DNA of 64,000 nucleotides, taken from the NCBI RefSeq assembly GCF_002836255.1, contig NZ_PJAU01000059.1, positions 310,001 through 374,000 of the forward strand. Reading direction: 5' to 3'. Under the pieces are notes generated by a model. The model was not told where the DNA came from and did no database searches. It worked only from the letters and a program-made list of their open reading frames with translations. This DNA is from Colwellia sp. 75C3. GTDB lineage: Bacteria > Pseudomonadota > Gammaproteobacteria > Enterobacterales > Alteromonadaceae. The translations under genes and the position numbers were made by a program. The first letter of the stretch is position 1. Every line of letters begins with the position of its first letter. Shown here in pieces: positions 18,982-28,241 of the stretch.

Positions 18982-19722
18982 GTGATGAACAATAATAATA
19001 CAGAAAATTCAACACAAGCTTTAGTATCGCTTAAAGATATCACCAAGGTGTTTTTTACTGATGATGTAGAAACGCATGCTATCAATAATATAAACCTCAG
19101 CATTAATAAAGGTGAGTATCTGTCAATCTCCGGTCCTTCAGGCTGTGGTAAATCTACCTTGTTGTCATTATTAGGCTTATTAGATACTTCTAGCAGTGGT
19201 AGCTATACCTTAGCTGGGCACAATGTCTCTGATTTAAATCGCGATGAACGCTCAGCGATTAGAAATAAAGAAATTGGTTTTATCTTTCAAGCGTTTAATT
19301 TAATCAGTGATTTAACGGTCGCCGAAAATATTGAATTACCACTGACTTATCGTAGTGACTTTGATGCAACGCAGCGTGCTGCTATGGTGAATGCAGCCTT
19401 AGACAAAGTGGATATGTTACATCGAGCTCATCATTTCCCCTCGCAGCTTTCAGGTGGTCAACAACAACGTGTGGCGGTAGCGCGTGCTATATCTGCTAAG
19501 CCAGCAATCATTCTCGCCGATGAGCCAACGGGGAACTTAGACTCAAAAAATGCTCAAATAGTGATGGCATTACTTGACCAATTACATCAAGAAGGCGCAA
19601 CTATCTGTATGGTTACCCATGATCCACGATCAGCAGCGAGAGCTGAACGTATGATAGAGGTATTTGATGGCAAGATAGTTGCTGATCAACTTACACAAGC
19701 ACCTACAGCCATTGCTGTGTAA
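18982..19722 (+). CDS. ABC transporter ATP-binding protein (MacB/LolD-like)
   Basis: This 246-residue ATPase has Walker A GPSGCGKST (residues 51-59), the Q-loop FIFQAFNL, signature LSGGQQQR (about 156-163), Walker B IILADEPTG (about 177-184) and the switch His in MVTHDP. It belongs to the LolD/MacB/FtsE group that works with FtsX-type permeases to power mechanotransmission or extrusion. It sits between the adaptor and permease genes on the same strand, so it almost certainly drives that permease. Confidence 0.93.
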   Translation: MMNNNNTENSTQALVSLKDITKVFFTDDVETHAINNINLSINKGEYLSISGPSGCGKSTLLSLLGLLDTSSSGSYTLAGHNVSDLNRDERSAIRNKEIGFIFQAFNLISDLTVAENIELPLTYRSDFDATQRAAMVNAALDKVDMLHRAHHFPSQLSGGQQQRVAVARAISAKPAIILADEPTGNLDSKNAQIVMALLDQLHQEGATICMVTHDPRSAARAERMIEVFDGKIVADQLTQAPTAIAV

Positions 19723-19780
19723 TGTCGCTATTTCTTAGCATTTTTGTTGTTACTCTATAACTTCGAACGAGGATTTTCAG

Positions 19781-22276
19781 GTGTCTATTACTCTTGATAT
19801 AAAATATGCAGCTAGGCTGCTACATAAAAAACCAGCTTTTACTGCGCTTACCATTTTTATTGTTGCCATTGGTTTGGGATTGACTTTATATACATATTCT
19901 TTATTGAGCAGTTTGGTCTTTAAGCCATTATTACTAAATAAAGACTCAGCTGTTATTTCCATTGAGGCAGAGTTCGATCCGAGTCATTTATCAAGAAGAG
20001 GGGTTGATGCTTATGATTTCTTAACGATAAGAAATGAACTGGATTCAATTGATGAGTTTGGTATTTATGAAAACGATACAGCGCTTATAGGTAAACCACA
20101 AAATAACGCCGCTACGCGTAAGTATAATGCGGTTCAAATAGAATGGAACGTTTTTGAATTTTCAGGCGTAAAACCAATTATGGGCCGTGCTCTTATCGCA
20201 GAAGACCACTTTGAAGGAGCAGAGCCTGTTATCGTACTTGGGTATGATGTTTGGCAGCAATACTTTTTAGCGGATAAAGATATTGTAAACACAAGTATTT
20301 TAGTTGATGCCGTTGCTACCCGTGTTGTTGGTGTAATGCCACAAGGTTTTGCTTTTCCCATGACAGCACAAATTTGGATTCCTATAGCTCAAAAATATCT
20401 AACACCGACGGACCGCTCGCGTAGTTGGCTTTTTTCCTATGCACGATTGAAAACAGATGTGTCGTTTGATGTTTTCTCTCAAGAGCTGGCTTTACTTAAT
20501 AAAACAGTGGTAAAAAGTTTGCCGGATAACATGCGCTGGCGACTTGATGATTTTGAGGGCTACTTAAGAGCTGTTCCATATAAAAAGGCGAGTATCACCC
20601 AGTTTTACTCCATCTTTATTACCATGGGGGTCGTGGTGGTACTCATTTTATTACTCGCTTGTATTAATGTTGGTAATCTATTGCTTGCCCGAGTGAATGA
20701 ACGCTTTAAAGAAGTAGCCATTCGCATCGCTTTGGGTGTACCTCGTCATCGATTAATATTACAGATGTTACTCGAAAGTATTTTCATTTGCAGTGTGGGC
20801 GGATTCTTAGCTGTACTGTTTGCTGGTTGGGGCTTAGAGCTGAGTAATACCGTCTTTGACCAGATGTTTATGGTAAATCAGGAGAAGCCATTTTGGTGGC
20901 AGGTGAGTTTAGATACTGACGCTATCATTTTATTGGTTTTATCTGTTGTCGCGATGATTGTTATTACAGGGTTTATACCAGCTTGGCGCGCATTATCATG
21001 CGACTTTAACGGTGTGTTAAGAGACGGTACACGTGGCTCACAAGGTAAAAAAGCAGCGAGAGCTAGTCAAATATTAGTGATTAGTGAAATTTTTCTTTCT
21101 TGTGTGGTACTTGTCATTGCAACCATATTATTGTCGACTAGCTATTCTGCAGGGCAAGCTGATTATGGTGTTGATACGAAGAATAGAATCACTGCGACCT
21201 TAGAGTTACCTGAAAGCAGTTATCCAATTCGCTCAGACACTGAGTTTGAATTAGCAGACACCCTTAAAAGAACAGCATTTTATTATGATCTACAAGATGT
21301 CTTGGAACAGATGCCTAATATTGAAGCTGTTGCCTTTATGAGTAGCCTGCCTGGAACTGGCGAAGGGGCAAGTTTCTTTGAAATAGAAGGCCGCGCAGCT
21401 GCTGTTTACAATGAAAATCCCTTTTCAAATAATGAGGTGGCTTCTCGTGGTGCTTGGAATGCTTTAGGCATGACTGTTATACAGGGTAGAGATTTTAGCC
21501 TTGACGACATCAGCGAGGAAATTGATACCATTATTATTAATGAATCAATCGCCAATGACTTCTTTCCAGATGGTGATGCCATTGGTCAACGTGTTCGTCG
21601 TGCCATGAGAAATGTTGATAGAGAAGGCGGCTGGCAGACAATCGTAGGGGTGGTGTCTGATACATTTCATGGTTCAGCCATGCGCACTTCAAGTGAGCAA
21701 TACAGTTCATACTTTATGTTAGATAATGTGGGTTTTAGCTGGATTAATATGGCCATTCATTATTCTGGTTCACAAGTGCTTGCTGAGAAATCACTGCAGC
21801 AAGCGATTAATCAGGTCAATAATAATGCGACCGTATATCACATTCAAAGTTACGATGAGTTAATCTCGCAACCAATGATACTAGTGTCAGCTATTTCCAA
21901 AGTGTTCTTATTATGTGGTGTTATCGCAGTGTTTCTAGCTGCGAGTGGTATCTATGCAGTGGCGGCTAATAGTGTTAGCCAACGTACCCAAGAAATAGGT
22001 GTACGTAGAGCGCTTGGTGCTAGCGATAGTAAAATCATGCAATTATTTATGAGAAAGGCACTTTGGCAACTCGTTATTGGTTTGAGCATAGGTATTACCT
22101 TGTCACTGTGGGTGGTTAATCAAATGACAGATACTATGGTAATTAACCAAGGCAGTTACCTTATTGGTTTGTTGGGTATCCCCTTATTAATCGTTATTAT
22201 GGTGATTGTCGCCACGTATGTACCAACACGCAAAGTTGTGCTGATGGAGCCGAGCGATGCGTTACATCATGATTAG
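19781..22276 (+). CDS. duplicated FtsX-type ABC permease (MacB/ADOP-like)
   Basis: This 831-residue permease starts at GTG 19781 with a GAGG ribosome site (start chosen by the conserved DIKYAARLLHKKPAFT N-terminus). It has a first membrane helix at about 20-44, a MacB-type periplasmic domain, and a first FtsX domain of three helices (about 275-410). A further helix follows near 432-452, then a second periplasmic domain and a second FtsX domain (about 705-820, with RTQEIGVRRALGASDSKI). Two FtsX units in one chain mean a single protein could replace the usual permease dimer. It pairs with the ATPase encoded 59 bp upstream. The substrate is not evident. Confidence 0.9.
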   Translation: MSITLDIKYAARLLHKKPAFTALTIFIVAIGLGLTLYTYSLLSSLVFKPLLLNKDSAVISIEAEFDPSHLSRRGVDAYDFLTIRNELDSIDEFGIYENDTALIGKPQNNAATRKYNAVQIEWNVFEFSGVKPIMGRALIAEDHFEGAEPVIVLGYDVWQQYFLADKDIVNTSILVDAVATRVVGVMPQGFAFPMTAQIWIPIAQKYLTPTDRSRSWLFSYARLKTDVSFDVFSQELALLNKTVVKSLPDNMRWRLDDFEGYLRAVPYKKASITQFYSIFITMGVVVVLILLLACINVGNLLLARVNERFKEVAIRIALGVPRHRLILQMLLESIFICSVGGFLAVLFAGWGLELSNTVFDQMFMVNQEKPFWWQVSLDTDAIILLVLSVVAMIVITGFIPAWRALSCDFNGVLRDGTRGSQGKKAARASQILVISEIFLSCVVLVIATILLSTSYSAGQADYGVDTKNRITATLELPESSYPIRSDTEFELADTLKRTAFYYDLQDVLEQMPNIEAVAFMSSLPGTGEGASFFEIEGRAAAVYNENPFSNNEVASRGAWNALGMTVIQGRDFSLDDISEEIDTIIINESIANDFFPDGDAIGQRVRRAMRNVDREGGWQTIVGVVSDTFHGSAMRTSSEQYSSYFMLDNVGFSWINMAIHYSGSQVLAEKSLQQAINQVNNNATVYHIQSYDELISQPMILVSAISKVFLLCGVIAVFLAASGIYAVAANSVSQRTQEIGVRRALGASDSKIMQLFMRKALWQLVIGLSIGITLSLWVVNQMTDTMVINQGSYLIGLLGIPLLIVIMVIVATYVPTRKVVLMEPSDALHHD

Positions 22277-22379
22277 TGCATAGTAAAATGTACTTTTAGC
22301 GGTAAATCAGCTGATACTTTGATAAAGTCGTCAAGTATTACCTGATACCGCTTAACCCTTTTTACCTCACGCAAAAGAA

Positions 22380-23810
22380 ATGGATAACATGACGCCAGCT
22401 ACTGCTTCAACTTCCTCATCAATGACTCCCTCAATACTGATTGCTGATGATGATCCGCGTATTCTTACAACTTTAAAACTGTTATTGAAATCGCAAAACT
22501 ATCAAGTCGTTGCAGTAAGCTCACCCGCTGAGTTATTAACCGTGTTAGCGAGGCGTAGCTTTTCAGTGGCGTTAATCGATTTAAATTACCAGCATGACAC
22601 AACCTCAGGTAAAGAAGGTTTAACACTCATTTCGAAAATGAAAGCCCTTGATGAACATATGCCGATTGTGGTGATGACAGGCTATAGCAGTGTTGATCTT
22701 GCGGTGAACGTTATGAAAGAAGGTGCCGCCGATTTTGTGCAAAAGCCATGGACTAATGATCGCCTATTAAGTATTTTGCAGGCGCAGGTACATATCCATC
22801 AAATCGCCCGTACAGGGCAAAAGTTAGCACAAGAGAATGCTTTACTTAAATCCCAAAGCAGTACTGATTGCCAAAATATTGTAGCGATATCAACCGTGAT
22901 GAAACAGTTATTAGTACAACTAGCTAAGTTGGCTAAAAGTGATATGAATATCCTATTTACCGGTGAAAATGGTACCGGTAAAAGCATGTTTGCCGGTTAT
23001 TTACATCAATGCTCTTCGAGAAATGAACAGAGCTTAATTTCTGTCAATATGGGTGCAATAACTGACAGCTTGTTTGAAAGTGAAATGTTTGGCCATGTAA
23101 AAGGTGCTTTTACCGATGCTAAAGAGTCGCGCATTGGTCGTTTTGAATTGGCAGAAGGTGGCACCATTTTTTTAGATGAAGTTGCCAATATTCCTTTATC
23201 TCAACAAGCTAAATTACTCAGGGTGTTAGAAGAAAAACAATTTGAGAAAGTTGGCAGTGTTAAAACTCAACAGGTAGATGTGCGTTTAGTCTCGGCAACC
23301 AATGCTTCATTAGCCGAGTTAATAAAACAAGGCTCATTTAGACAAGATTTACTTTACCGTATTAATACTGTCGAAATTACTATCCCACCATTGCGAGAGC
23401 GTATTGCCGATATACTGCCCTTAGCCCAGCAATTTTTATCACAATATGCACTGAAGTATGGCATGGAAAGTCATGAAATTTCTGATGAGGCCATCGCAGG
23501 GTTAACTCAGTATCAATGGCCAGGAAATATTCGTGAATTAAGTCATATGATGGAGCGCGCGATATTTCTGAGTCAGGATCAAATCATCACATTAGCCGAC
23601 CTTGGGCTTGAACTTCAATTATTGGCTTTAAATGACAATGGACTAGATTGCCCTGGTGTGGATAGCAAAAATGACACTTTAGAGGTGATAGAAAGGCAAA
23701 TCATCGTCGACAGATTGGCTCGTTATAATAATAACAGTCATGAAACGGCGGAATCATTAGGGTTAAGTCGAAGTTCTTACTATCGTCGCATAGAAAAACA
23801 TAAACTGTAA
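22380..23810 (+). CDS. sigma54-dependent response regulator (NtrC family)
   Basis: This 476-residue activator has a receiver domain (about 18-132; phospho-acceptor Asp67 in VALIDLNY, acidic pocket ADDD at 22-25). An AAA+ domain follows (Walker A GENGTGKS at 195-202, Walker B GTIFLDEV at 261-268), with a C-terminal Fis-type HTH (about 440-476). The sigma54-contact loop reads GAFTDA (242-247) instead of the canonical GAFTGA. It is co-directional with the export genes and 8 bp before its partner kinase. The paired palindromes and the sigma54 promoter at 17.6 kb are the likely targets, giving autoregulated control of the module. Confidence 0.93.
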   Translation: MDNMTPATASTSSSMTPSILIADDDPRILTTLKLLLKSQNYQVVAVSSPAELLTVLARRSFSVALIDLNYQHDTTSGKEGLTLISKMKALDEHMPIVVMTGYSSVDLAVNVMKEGAADFVQKPWTNDRLLSILQAQVHIHQIARTGQKLAQENALLKSQSSTDCQNIVAISTVMKQLLVQLAKLAKSDMNILFTGENGTGKSMFAGYLHQCSSRNEQSLISVNMGAITDSLFESEMFGHVKGAFTDAKESRIGRFELAEGGTIFLDEVANIPLSQQAKLLRVLEEKQFEKVGSVKTQQVDVRLVSATNASLAELIKQGSFRQDLLYRINTVEITIPPLRERIADILPLAQQFLSQYALKYGMESHEISDEAIAGLTQYQWPGNIRELSHMMERAIFLSQDQIITLADLGLELQLLALNDNGLDCPGVDSKNDTLEVIERQIIVDRLARYNNNSHETAESLGLSRSSYYRRIEKHKL

Positions 23811-23817
23811 ACTGTGG

Positions 23818-25203
23818 GTGGTTTCAGCACGAATGAAAAAAAATAACAAAGCGTCAGCGACAACCTCGTTTGAACAGCAACTCTTACGTATAGCCTTATT
23901 TATAGGGCTATTACCTATGGTCTTTTTATCTTATGCCTTATATACCCATGAGTTATCAATATTTTTAAAAATTATGCTGATGTTTTTACTGTTAGTTAGC
24001 ATTCTCTATGGTGCTTTTTTAATTCGCCAAAAAGTCGCCTTTCAATTAAGAACCTCAACCAATCTCATCACGGCAATGCAAGCCGGTGACCATAGCATTA
24101 GAGCAAACCACTTCGAAGGGGAAGGGGCGTTGAGAGAATTTAATCATGTCTTTAATGGTTTGTCCTCAAAGTTAGCAGAACAAGAACTGATCAGTAAAGA
24201 GCGACAAGTATTATTAGATATCGTGATTAAACAAATAGATGTTGCGATTGTCGCTGTTAATAAAAGCAGCAATATCATCTTAATGAATCCTGCCGCAGAA
24301 AAACTGTTTTCTTGTCGATTCGATGAAGTAGCAGGCTGGCCTATTAGCACTATAGGTTTACAAGATGTATTAACGAACGAAAGTCGTCAAGTTACTGAGT
24401 TTGAAATAAAAGCGCATAAGAAAAAAGTCTTTATTCACACCGATGAGTATTTTGAGCAGGGTGACAGACACAAGTTAGTGTTCATCACTGATATTCAAAA
24501 ATTATTACATGAAGAAGAGAGACAAGCTTGGCAAAAATTATTACGTGTATTGAGCCATGAAATAAATAATTCATTAACGCCCATTGCTTCGCTTAGTGAT
24601 ACCTTAATACGTTTGATTACTAATCATAAAAATTCAATAACTACGCAGGGTAACGCACTTGAAGAGCATGATCTTTTTGATGACTTAGAAGAAGGGTTAG
24701 CGGTTATTGCTGAACGCGCACAATCACTTAATGAATTTTTATTACGCTATCAAGAATTTAGTAGTCTGCCTAAGCCAGAGAAATCCCTGTTCGATTTGGC
24801 TAACCTGTTAAAGTCGATGTTATTACTTTTTGATGATTACAATATTACCTTATCAGGTCAGTCGTTAGTTATTTACGCCGATGAAAAACAGCTACAACAA
24901 GTATTGGTAAACTTAATTAAAAATGCTCATCAAGCTATGTTGGAAAATAGCACTGGGCAAATTACCATTGATTGGCAGCAAAAAGGTGACATTGTAGAGA
25001 TCAATATAAATGATCAAGGAACAGGTATAAATAATGCCGATAATATTTTTGTGCCATTCTATACCACTAAAGACGATGGTTGTGGCATAGGGCTAGTCTT
25101 TAGCCGACAAATTATAGTTAATCATGGTGGTAGCTTGGCCTTAACAAATAGAGCTGAAAGCCAAGGTGCACTAGCTTGTATCGTTTTACCTATTCATGAC
25201 TAA
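23818..25203 (+). CDS. membrane sensor histidine kinase of the export module
   Basis: This 461-residue kinase starts at GTG 23818; ATG 23833 is an alternative. It has two hydrophobic segments (about 22-42 and 47-67) with almost no periplasmic loop, then a HAMP-like region and a PAS domain (about 135-215). The H-box LSHEINNSLTP contains phospho-acceptor His247. The ATPase domain has the N-box NLIKNAHQAM and G-boxes DQGTGI and GCGIGL. The tiny external loop suggests sensing in or at the membrane rather than of a periplasmic ligand. It lies 8 bp after the response regulator and should phosphorylate it. Confidence 0.92.
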   Translation: MVSARMKKNNKASATTSFEQQLLRIALFIGLLPMVFLSYALYTHELSIFLKIMLMFLLLVSILYGAFLIRQKVAFQLRTSTNLITAMQAGDHSIRANHFEGEGALREFNHVFNGLSSKLAEQELISKERQVLLDIVIKQIDVAIVAVNKSSNIILMNPAAEKLFSCRFDEVAGWPISTIGLQDVLTNESRQVTEFEIKAHKKKVFIHTDEYFEQGDRHKLVFITDIQKLLHEEERQAWQKLLRVLSHEINNSLTPIASLSDTLIRLITNHKNSITTQGNALEEHDLFDDLEEGLAVIAERAQSLNEFLLRYQEFSSLPKPEKSLFDLANLLKSMLLLFDDYNITLSGQSLVIYADEKQLQQVLVNLIKNAHQAMLENSTGQITIDWQQKGDIVEININDQGTGINNADNIFVPFYTTKDDGCGIGLVFSRQIIVNHGGSLALTNRAESQGALACIVLPIHD

Positions 25204-25205
25204 CT

Positions 25206-25745
25206 TTAGTGTTTGAGACGTTCATCTTGGCACTTTTCTAGATGTAGAATATAACGTTGCGCTAAATTAGCACCAAAGCGATAACCGATATAGGCAGCAA
25301 TGAACCAAACGACAATGTTCTCCATATCAAATACATCAGGCCAAAAACTAAACCATAACAATGATTGGATCATATTCATAAAAGATTCAATGATCATACC
25401 GAGAATGGCATGAAAGGTGAGTAAATTAGCAAATGATTGCCAACCTGTCGCATGAATTAAAAACTGAACCGTTTGTTCTAATTCGATATAAACAAAGGTT
25501 AATAGTGCAAGTAGGCCATAAAATCCGCCTCCAAAAGTAACCCATTTAGAATGTAAAAAGAGTAAACTTTTTCTGTTTGCTTTTGATAGTTTTTTATTGG
25601 GATTCTTTTTATCTTTGAAAGCATCTCGAATATTTACATTAGAGGTAAGATAGCCTTTATGATAGGCATAATACACCATTATAAACGTGAATATCTGAAC
25701 AGGTAAGCCAGCATAAAAAATGGCCTTAATTAAATCCATATTCAT
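25206..25745 (-). CDS. hypothetical multi-pass membrane protein
   Basis: This 179-residue protein has about four hydrophobic segments (near residues 9-28, 70-88, 108-128 and 143-162) and a basic cytoplasmic loop (DKKNPNKKLSKANRKS, about 45-60). No family is recognised. Its stop lies 2 bp from the kinase stop, on the opposite strand, so the genes converge with no room for a terminator. It may share a transcript with the 48-codon frame just upstream. Function is unknown. Confidence 0.7.
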   Translation of the reverse strand: MNMDLIKAIFYAGLPVQIFTFIMVYYAYHKGYLTSNVNIRDAFKDKKNPNKKLSKANRKSLLFLHSKWVTFGGGFYGLLALLTFVYIELEQTVQFLIHATGWQSFANLLTFHAILGMIIESFMNMIQSLLWFSFWPDVFDMENIVVWFIAAYIGYRFGANLAQRYILHLEKCQDERLKH

Positions 25746-25776
25746 CCGCTACTCCCTCAATTCAATGACTATTTTA

Positions 25777-25923
25777 TCACCGTGGATTAGTATACTGTTT
25801 AATTGCATTTAACTGAGCCCCTCTTCCATAATAACTAGTCGTCTTTAATTGATGGAAAGTGTGTTCCGATAACTTAATAGTATAATCTTCTTTATCAATA
25901 TTAAAGAACCCCTCTACCGACAT
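25777..25923 (-). CDS. candidate small protein of 48 residues
   Basis: This minus-strand frame from ATG 25923 begins MSVEGFFNIDKEDYTIKL and ends YTNPR. An AAGG ribosome site lies seven bases before the start. It is hydrophilic, acidic in the first half and basic at the end, with protein-like composition, and ends 31 bp before the membrane protein gene on the same strand. No family is recognised. It may be a real small gene or the remnant of a larger one, since the frame remains open upstream of the ATG for about 12 codons. Confidence 0.3.
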   Translation of the reverse strand: MSVEGFFNIDKEDYTIKLSEHTFHQLKTTSYYGRGAQLNAIKQYTNPR

Positions 25924-26294
25924 CGACCTTGATATTTTAGGTTTGAGTTTAATGGGCTAACCGTTAGGCTTTCTAATCGCTAAAAAAAGTAACAAACATG
26001 TTCCATAAGCCTGCCTCATAGTTCGCTCGATTAGTGAGCTATGTTCATTACCAATTAATTCTGCTAAAATATGCCTCCCTAAAAACGTGACTTAGCTGTG
26101 CTACTCGGAAGTTATTCGGTAGTTACCCGTTAGTTATTAGATACGTTATTCGGGAAGCAATAAATTACGTTTATTATTCATTTTAATAATCGATTTGAAG
26201 TAATTAACTTTAAGTCATTAACTTTAAGTAATCGATTTTAAAAATTTAATCTAAAGCACTGGATTTACGTTCCAGCTAGTTCAATGGAGAGACC
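25924..26294. other. non-coding region upstream of trhO with a short tandem repeat
   Basis: No gene is seen here. ATTAACTTTAAGT occurs twice in tandem (26203-26215 and 26217-26229), and related AATCGATTT strings flank it. A similar short redundancy of TTATTCGG-like words occurs near 26110-26155. These may be promoter-proximal repeats; no RNA or operator is assigned. Confidence 0.4.
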
Positions 26295-27350
26295 ATGAGT
26301 TCATCAGAAAATAATTCATCAGCATCTGCTACAGCAAAAGTAGCAGCAAAAATCACCTCAAAAAAATCATCAACTAACGCTATTACCATTTGTGCATTAT
26401 ATAAGTTCGTTCGTTTAGAGACGTTTGAAGCTTTACGTGAGCCACTATCAAATAAAATGGTCAGTGTTGATGTTAAAGGCACCTTATTATTAGCGGCAGA
26501 AGGTATCAACGGTACTATCGCTGGCCCACAAGCAGGTATTGATACGGTAATGGCTTTTCTAGGTGAACAGCCAGGTTTAGATAACATTTCTCATAAAGAA
26601 TCTTACAGCGAAGAAAATCCATTTCACCGTACTAAAGTGAAATTGAAAAAAGAAATCGTCACTATGGGGATTGAAGGTATTGATCCTAACCAAGTGGTTG
26701 GTACTTATGTGAAGCCAAAAGATTGGAATGCCTTAATTTCTGATCCTGAAGTGTTATTGGTTGATACACGTAATGATTACGAAATTGAAATAGGCACCTT
26801 TAAAAATGCTATTAACCCGAATACAGAAACATTTCGTGAATTCCCTGCTTACGTTGAAAAGAACCTAGATAAAAACAAGCATAAGAAAGTTGCTATGTAT
26901 TGTACTGGCGGTATTCGTTGTGAAAAATCTACCGCATACCTTAAAGAACAAGGTTTTGAAGAGGTTTATCATCTTGAAGGTGGCATCTTAAAGTACCTTG
27001 AAGAAATACCAAGTACAGAAACAATGTGGGAAGGTGAGTGTTTTGTTTTTGATGGTCGCGTTGCGGTTAATCATGAATTAGAACAAGGCCAATACGATCA
27101 ATGTTTTGCTTGTCGTTTCCCGTTAACCGAAGCGGAAAAAGAAAGTGAACATTACGTTAAAGGCGTAAGCTGTCATCGTTGTCATGACAAAGTTACCGAC
27201 GAACAACGTAATCGCTATGCCGAACGTCAACGCCAAATTACGTTAGCTGAAGAACGTGGTGAGAGCCACATAGGTGGTGATATTCAAAACATCATTGAAG
27301 AACGTCGCCAAGAAAAAAATGATAAAAAAGCGAAACAATCCTCTAAATAA
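26295..27350 (+). CDS. trhO: tRNA uridine(34) hydroxylase TrhO (YceA, rhodanese family)
   Basis: This enzyme performs the oxygen-dependent hydroxylation of tRNA uridine 34, the first step to 5-carboxymethoxyuridine or related wobble modifications. The 351 residues match the E. coli protein in length apart from a Ser/Ala/Lys-rich N-terminal extension of about 25 residues. An N-terminal UPF0176 domain ([14 protein letters not shown]) precedes a rhodanese domain with the active-site loop [11 protein letters not shown] (Cys203). A C-terminal Cys-rich segment (CFACRFPL and CHRCHDK) may bind metal. It is a single gene followed by its own terminator. Confidence 0.93.
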   Translation: MSSSENNSSASATAKVAAKITSKKSSTNAITICALYKFVRLETFEALREPLSNKMVSVDVKGTLLLAAEGINGTIAGPQAGIDTVMAFLGEQPGLDNISHKESYSEENPFHRTKVKLKKEIVTMGIEGIDPNQVVGTYVKPKDWNALISDPEVLLVDTRNDYEIEIGTFKNAINPNTETFREFPAYVEKNLDKNKHKKVAMYCTGGIRCEKSTAYLKEQGFEEVYHLEGGILKYLEEIPSTETMWEGECFVFDGRVAVNHELEQGQYDQCFACRFPLTEAEKESEHYVKGVSCHRCHDKVTDEQRNRYAERQRQITLAEERGESHIGGDIQNIIEERRQEKNDKKAKQSSK

Positions 27351-27380
27351 AAGCTACATTTAGTAGTAAATATATTTTAT

Positions 27381-27417
27381 AAAAAACGCCAGTTTGATAT
27401 TCAAATTGGCGTTTTTT
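27381..27417 (+). terminator. rho-independent terminator after trhO
   Basis: AAAAAACGCCAGTTTGA at 27381-27397 pairs with TCAAATTGGCGTTTTTT at 27401-27417, with one G-T wobble and a TAT loop. The run of T follows the stem. The A-rich 5' side could also allow termination from the PAS gene on the other strand. Confidence 0.88.
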
Positions 27418-27577
27418 ATTGGAATTACTAGGCATAATGTTTGCTATAACTAATTAACAGATTGATTAGTTATAGAGTCACCGTACTATTTTACTGATTT
27501 AGTGTCGAAACTAAAACCAGCATGCAGAAGACTGTTTTGAGAATACATTCAGCTTACTTAATTCCACACTATTACTT

Positions 27578-27961
27578 CTAAGCTCGTCTTTTATATTCGT
27601 CATAAAAAACATCATAAATCTCTTTTGACACTTCATTACCAAAACAGCGTGTATGTATAAATACCCCTTCTGATTCATATACACTTGAGTTGTAAATAAT
27701 ATACTTTATTTGATTTTTTCCATTTACTTTGGCAGGATAATTTAAAAGTTTTTCAAACCTTTTCAGTCTTGTCATCATCGCATTTAGGCAATCTTTATCT
27801 ATCTGAAATTCGGATACATGGTGACCAATATACTCACCCTTGCTATATCCTAGAATGTCCAATTCAAATTGATTGGCATATTTAATAACTCCATCAGGGG
27901 ATACTGCATGAATGCCAATAGAAGATTTTTCGATGAAATCAACAGGATTTTCTGTGAACAT
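27578..27961 (-). CDS. single-domain PAS protein
   Basis: The 127-residue protein is essentially one PAS domain: the N-terminal IEKSSIGIHAVSPDGVIKYANQFELDILGYSKGEYIG is a textbook PAS start. No output domain (kinase, GGDEF, methyl-accepting) is attached. Such stand-alone PAS proteins usually act through a partner protein. Neighbours on both sides are on the opposite strand, so no partner is suggested by context. There is no signal peptide; it should be cytoplasmic. Confidence 0.8.
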   Translation of the reverse strand: MFTENPVDFIEKSSIGIHAVSPDGVIKYANQFELDILGYSKGEYIGHHVSEFQIDKDCLNAMMTRLKRFEKLLNYPAKVNGKNQIKYIIYNSSVYESEGVFIHTRCFGNEVSKEIYDVFYDEYKRRA

Positions 27962-28241
27962 TTTAACTCCAAATATGAAAATAGTTGGTTTCGTGAGGGA
28001 AACGTTTTAAGTATAGCTGCCATTGGCTATTGCAGTATTAAGTTTCCCCTATGATAAAGTTCACTATGGCACAACATTATCACTAATATTGTTGTTGAGG
28101 TCTCAGCTGGTATTGTTTTTATAAAAACGGGTGCTTTAGTTTACAAGGTTAGACATATCAACTATCTCAGCCATATTGCTTATAACTTGCAGATTGTATA
28201 TTCTTGCTGCACTCACAATCTAGCTGTTTTACATAAGAACG

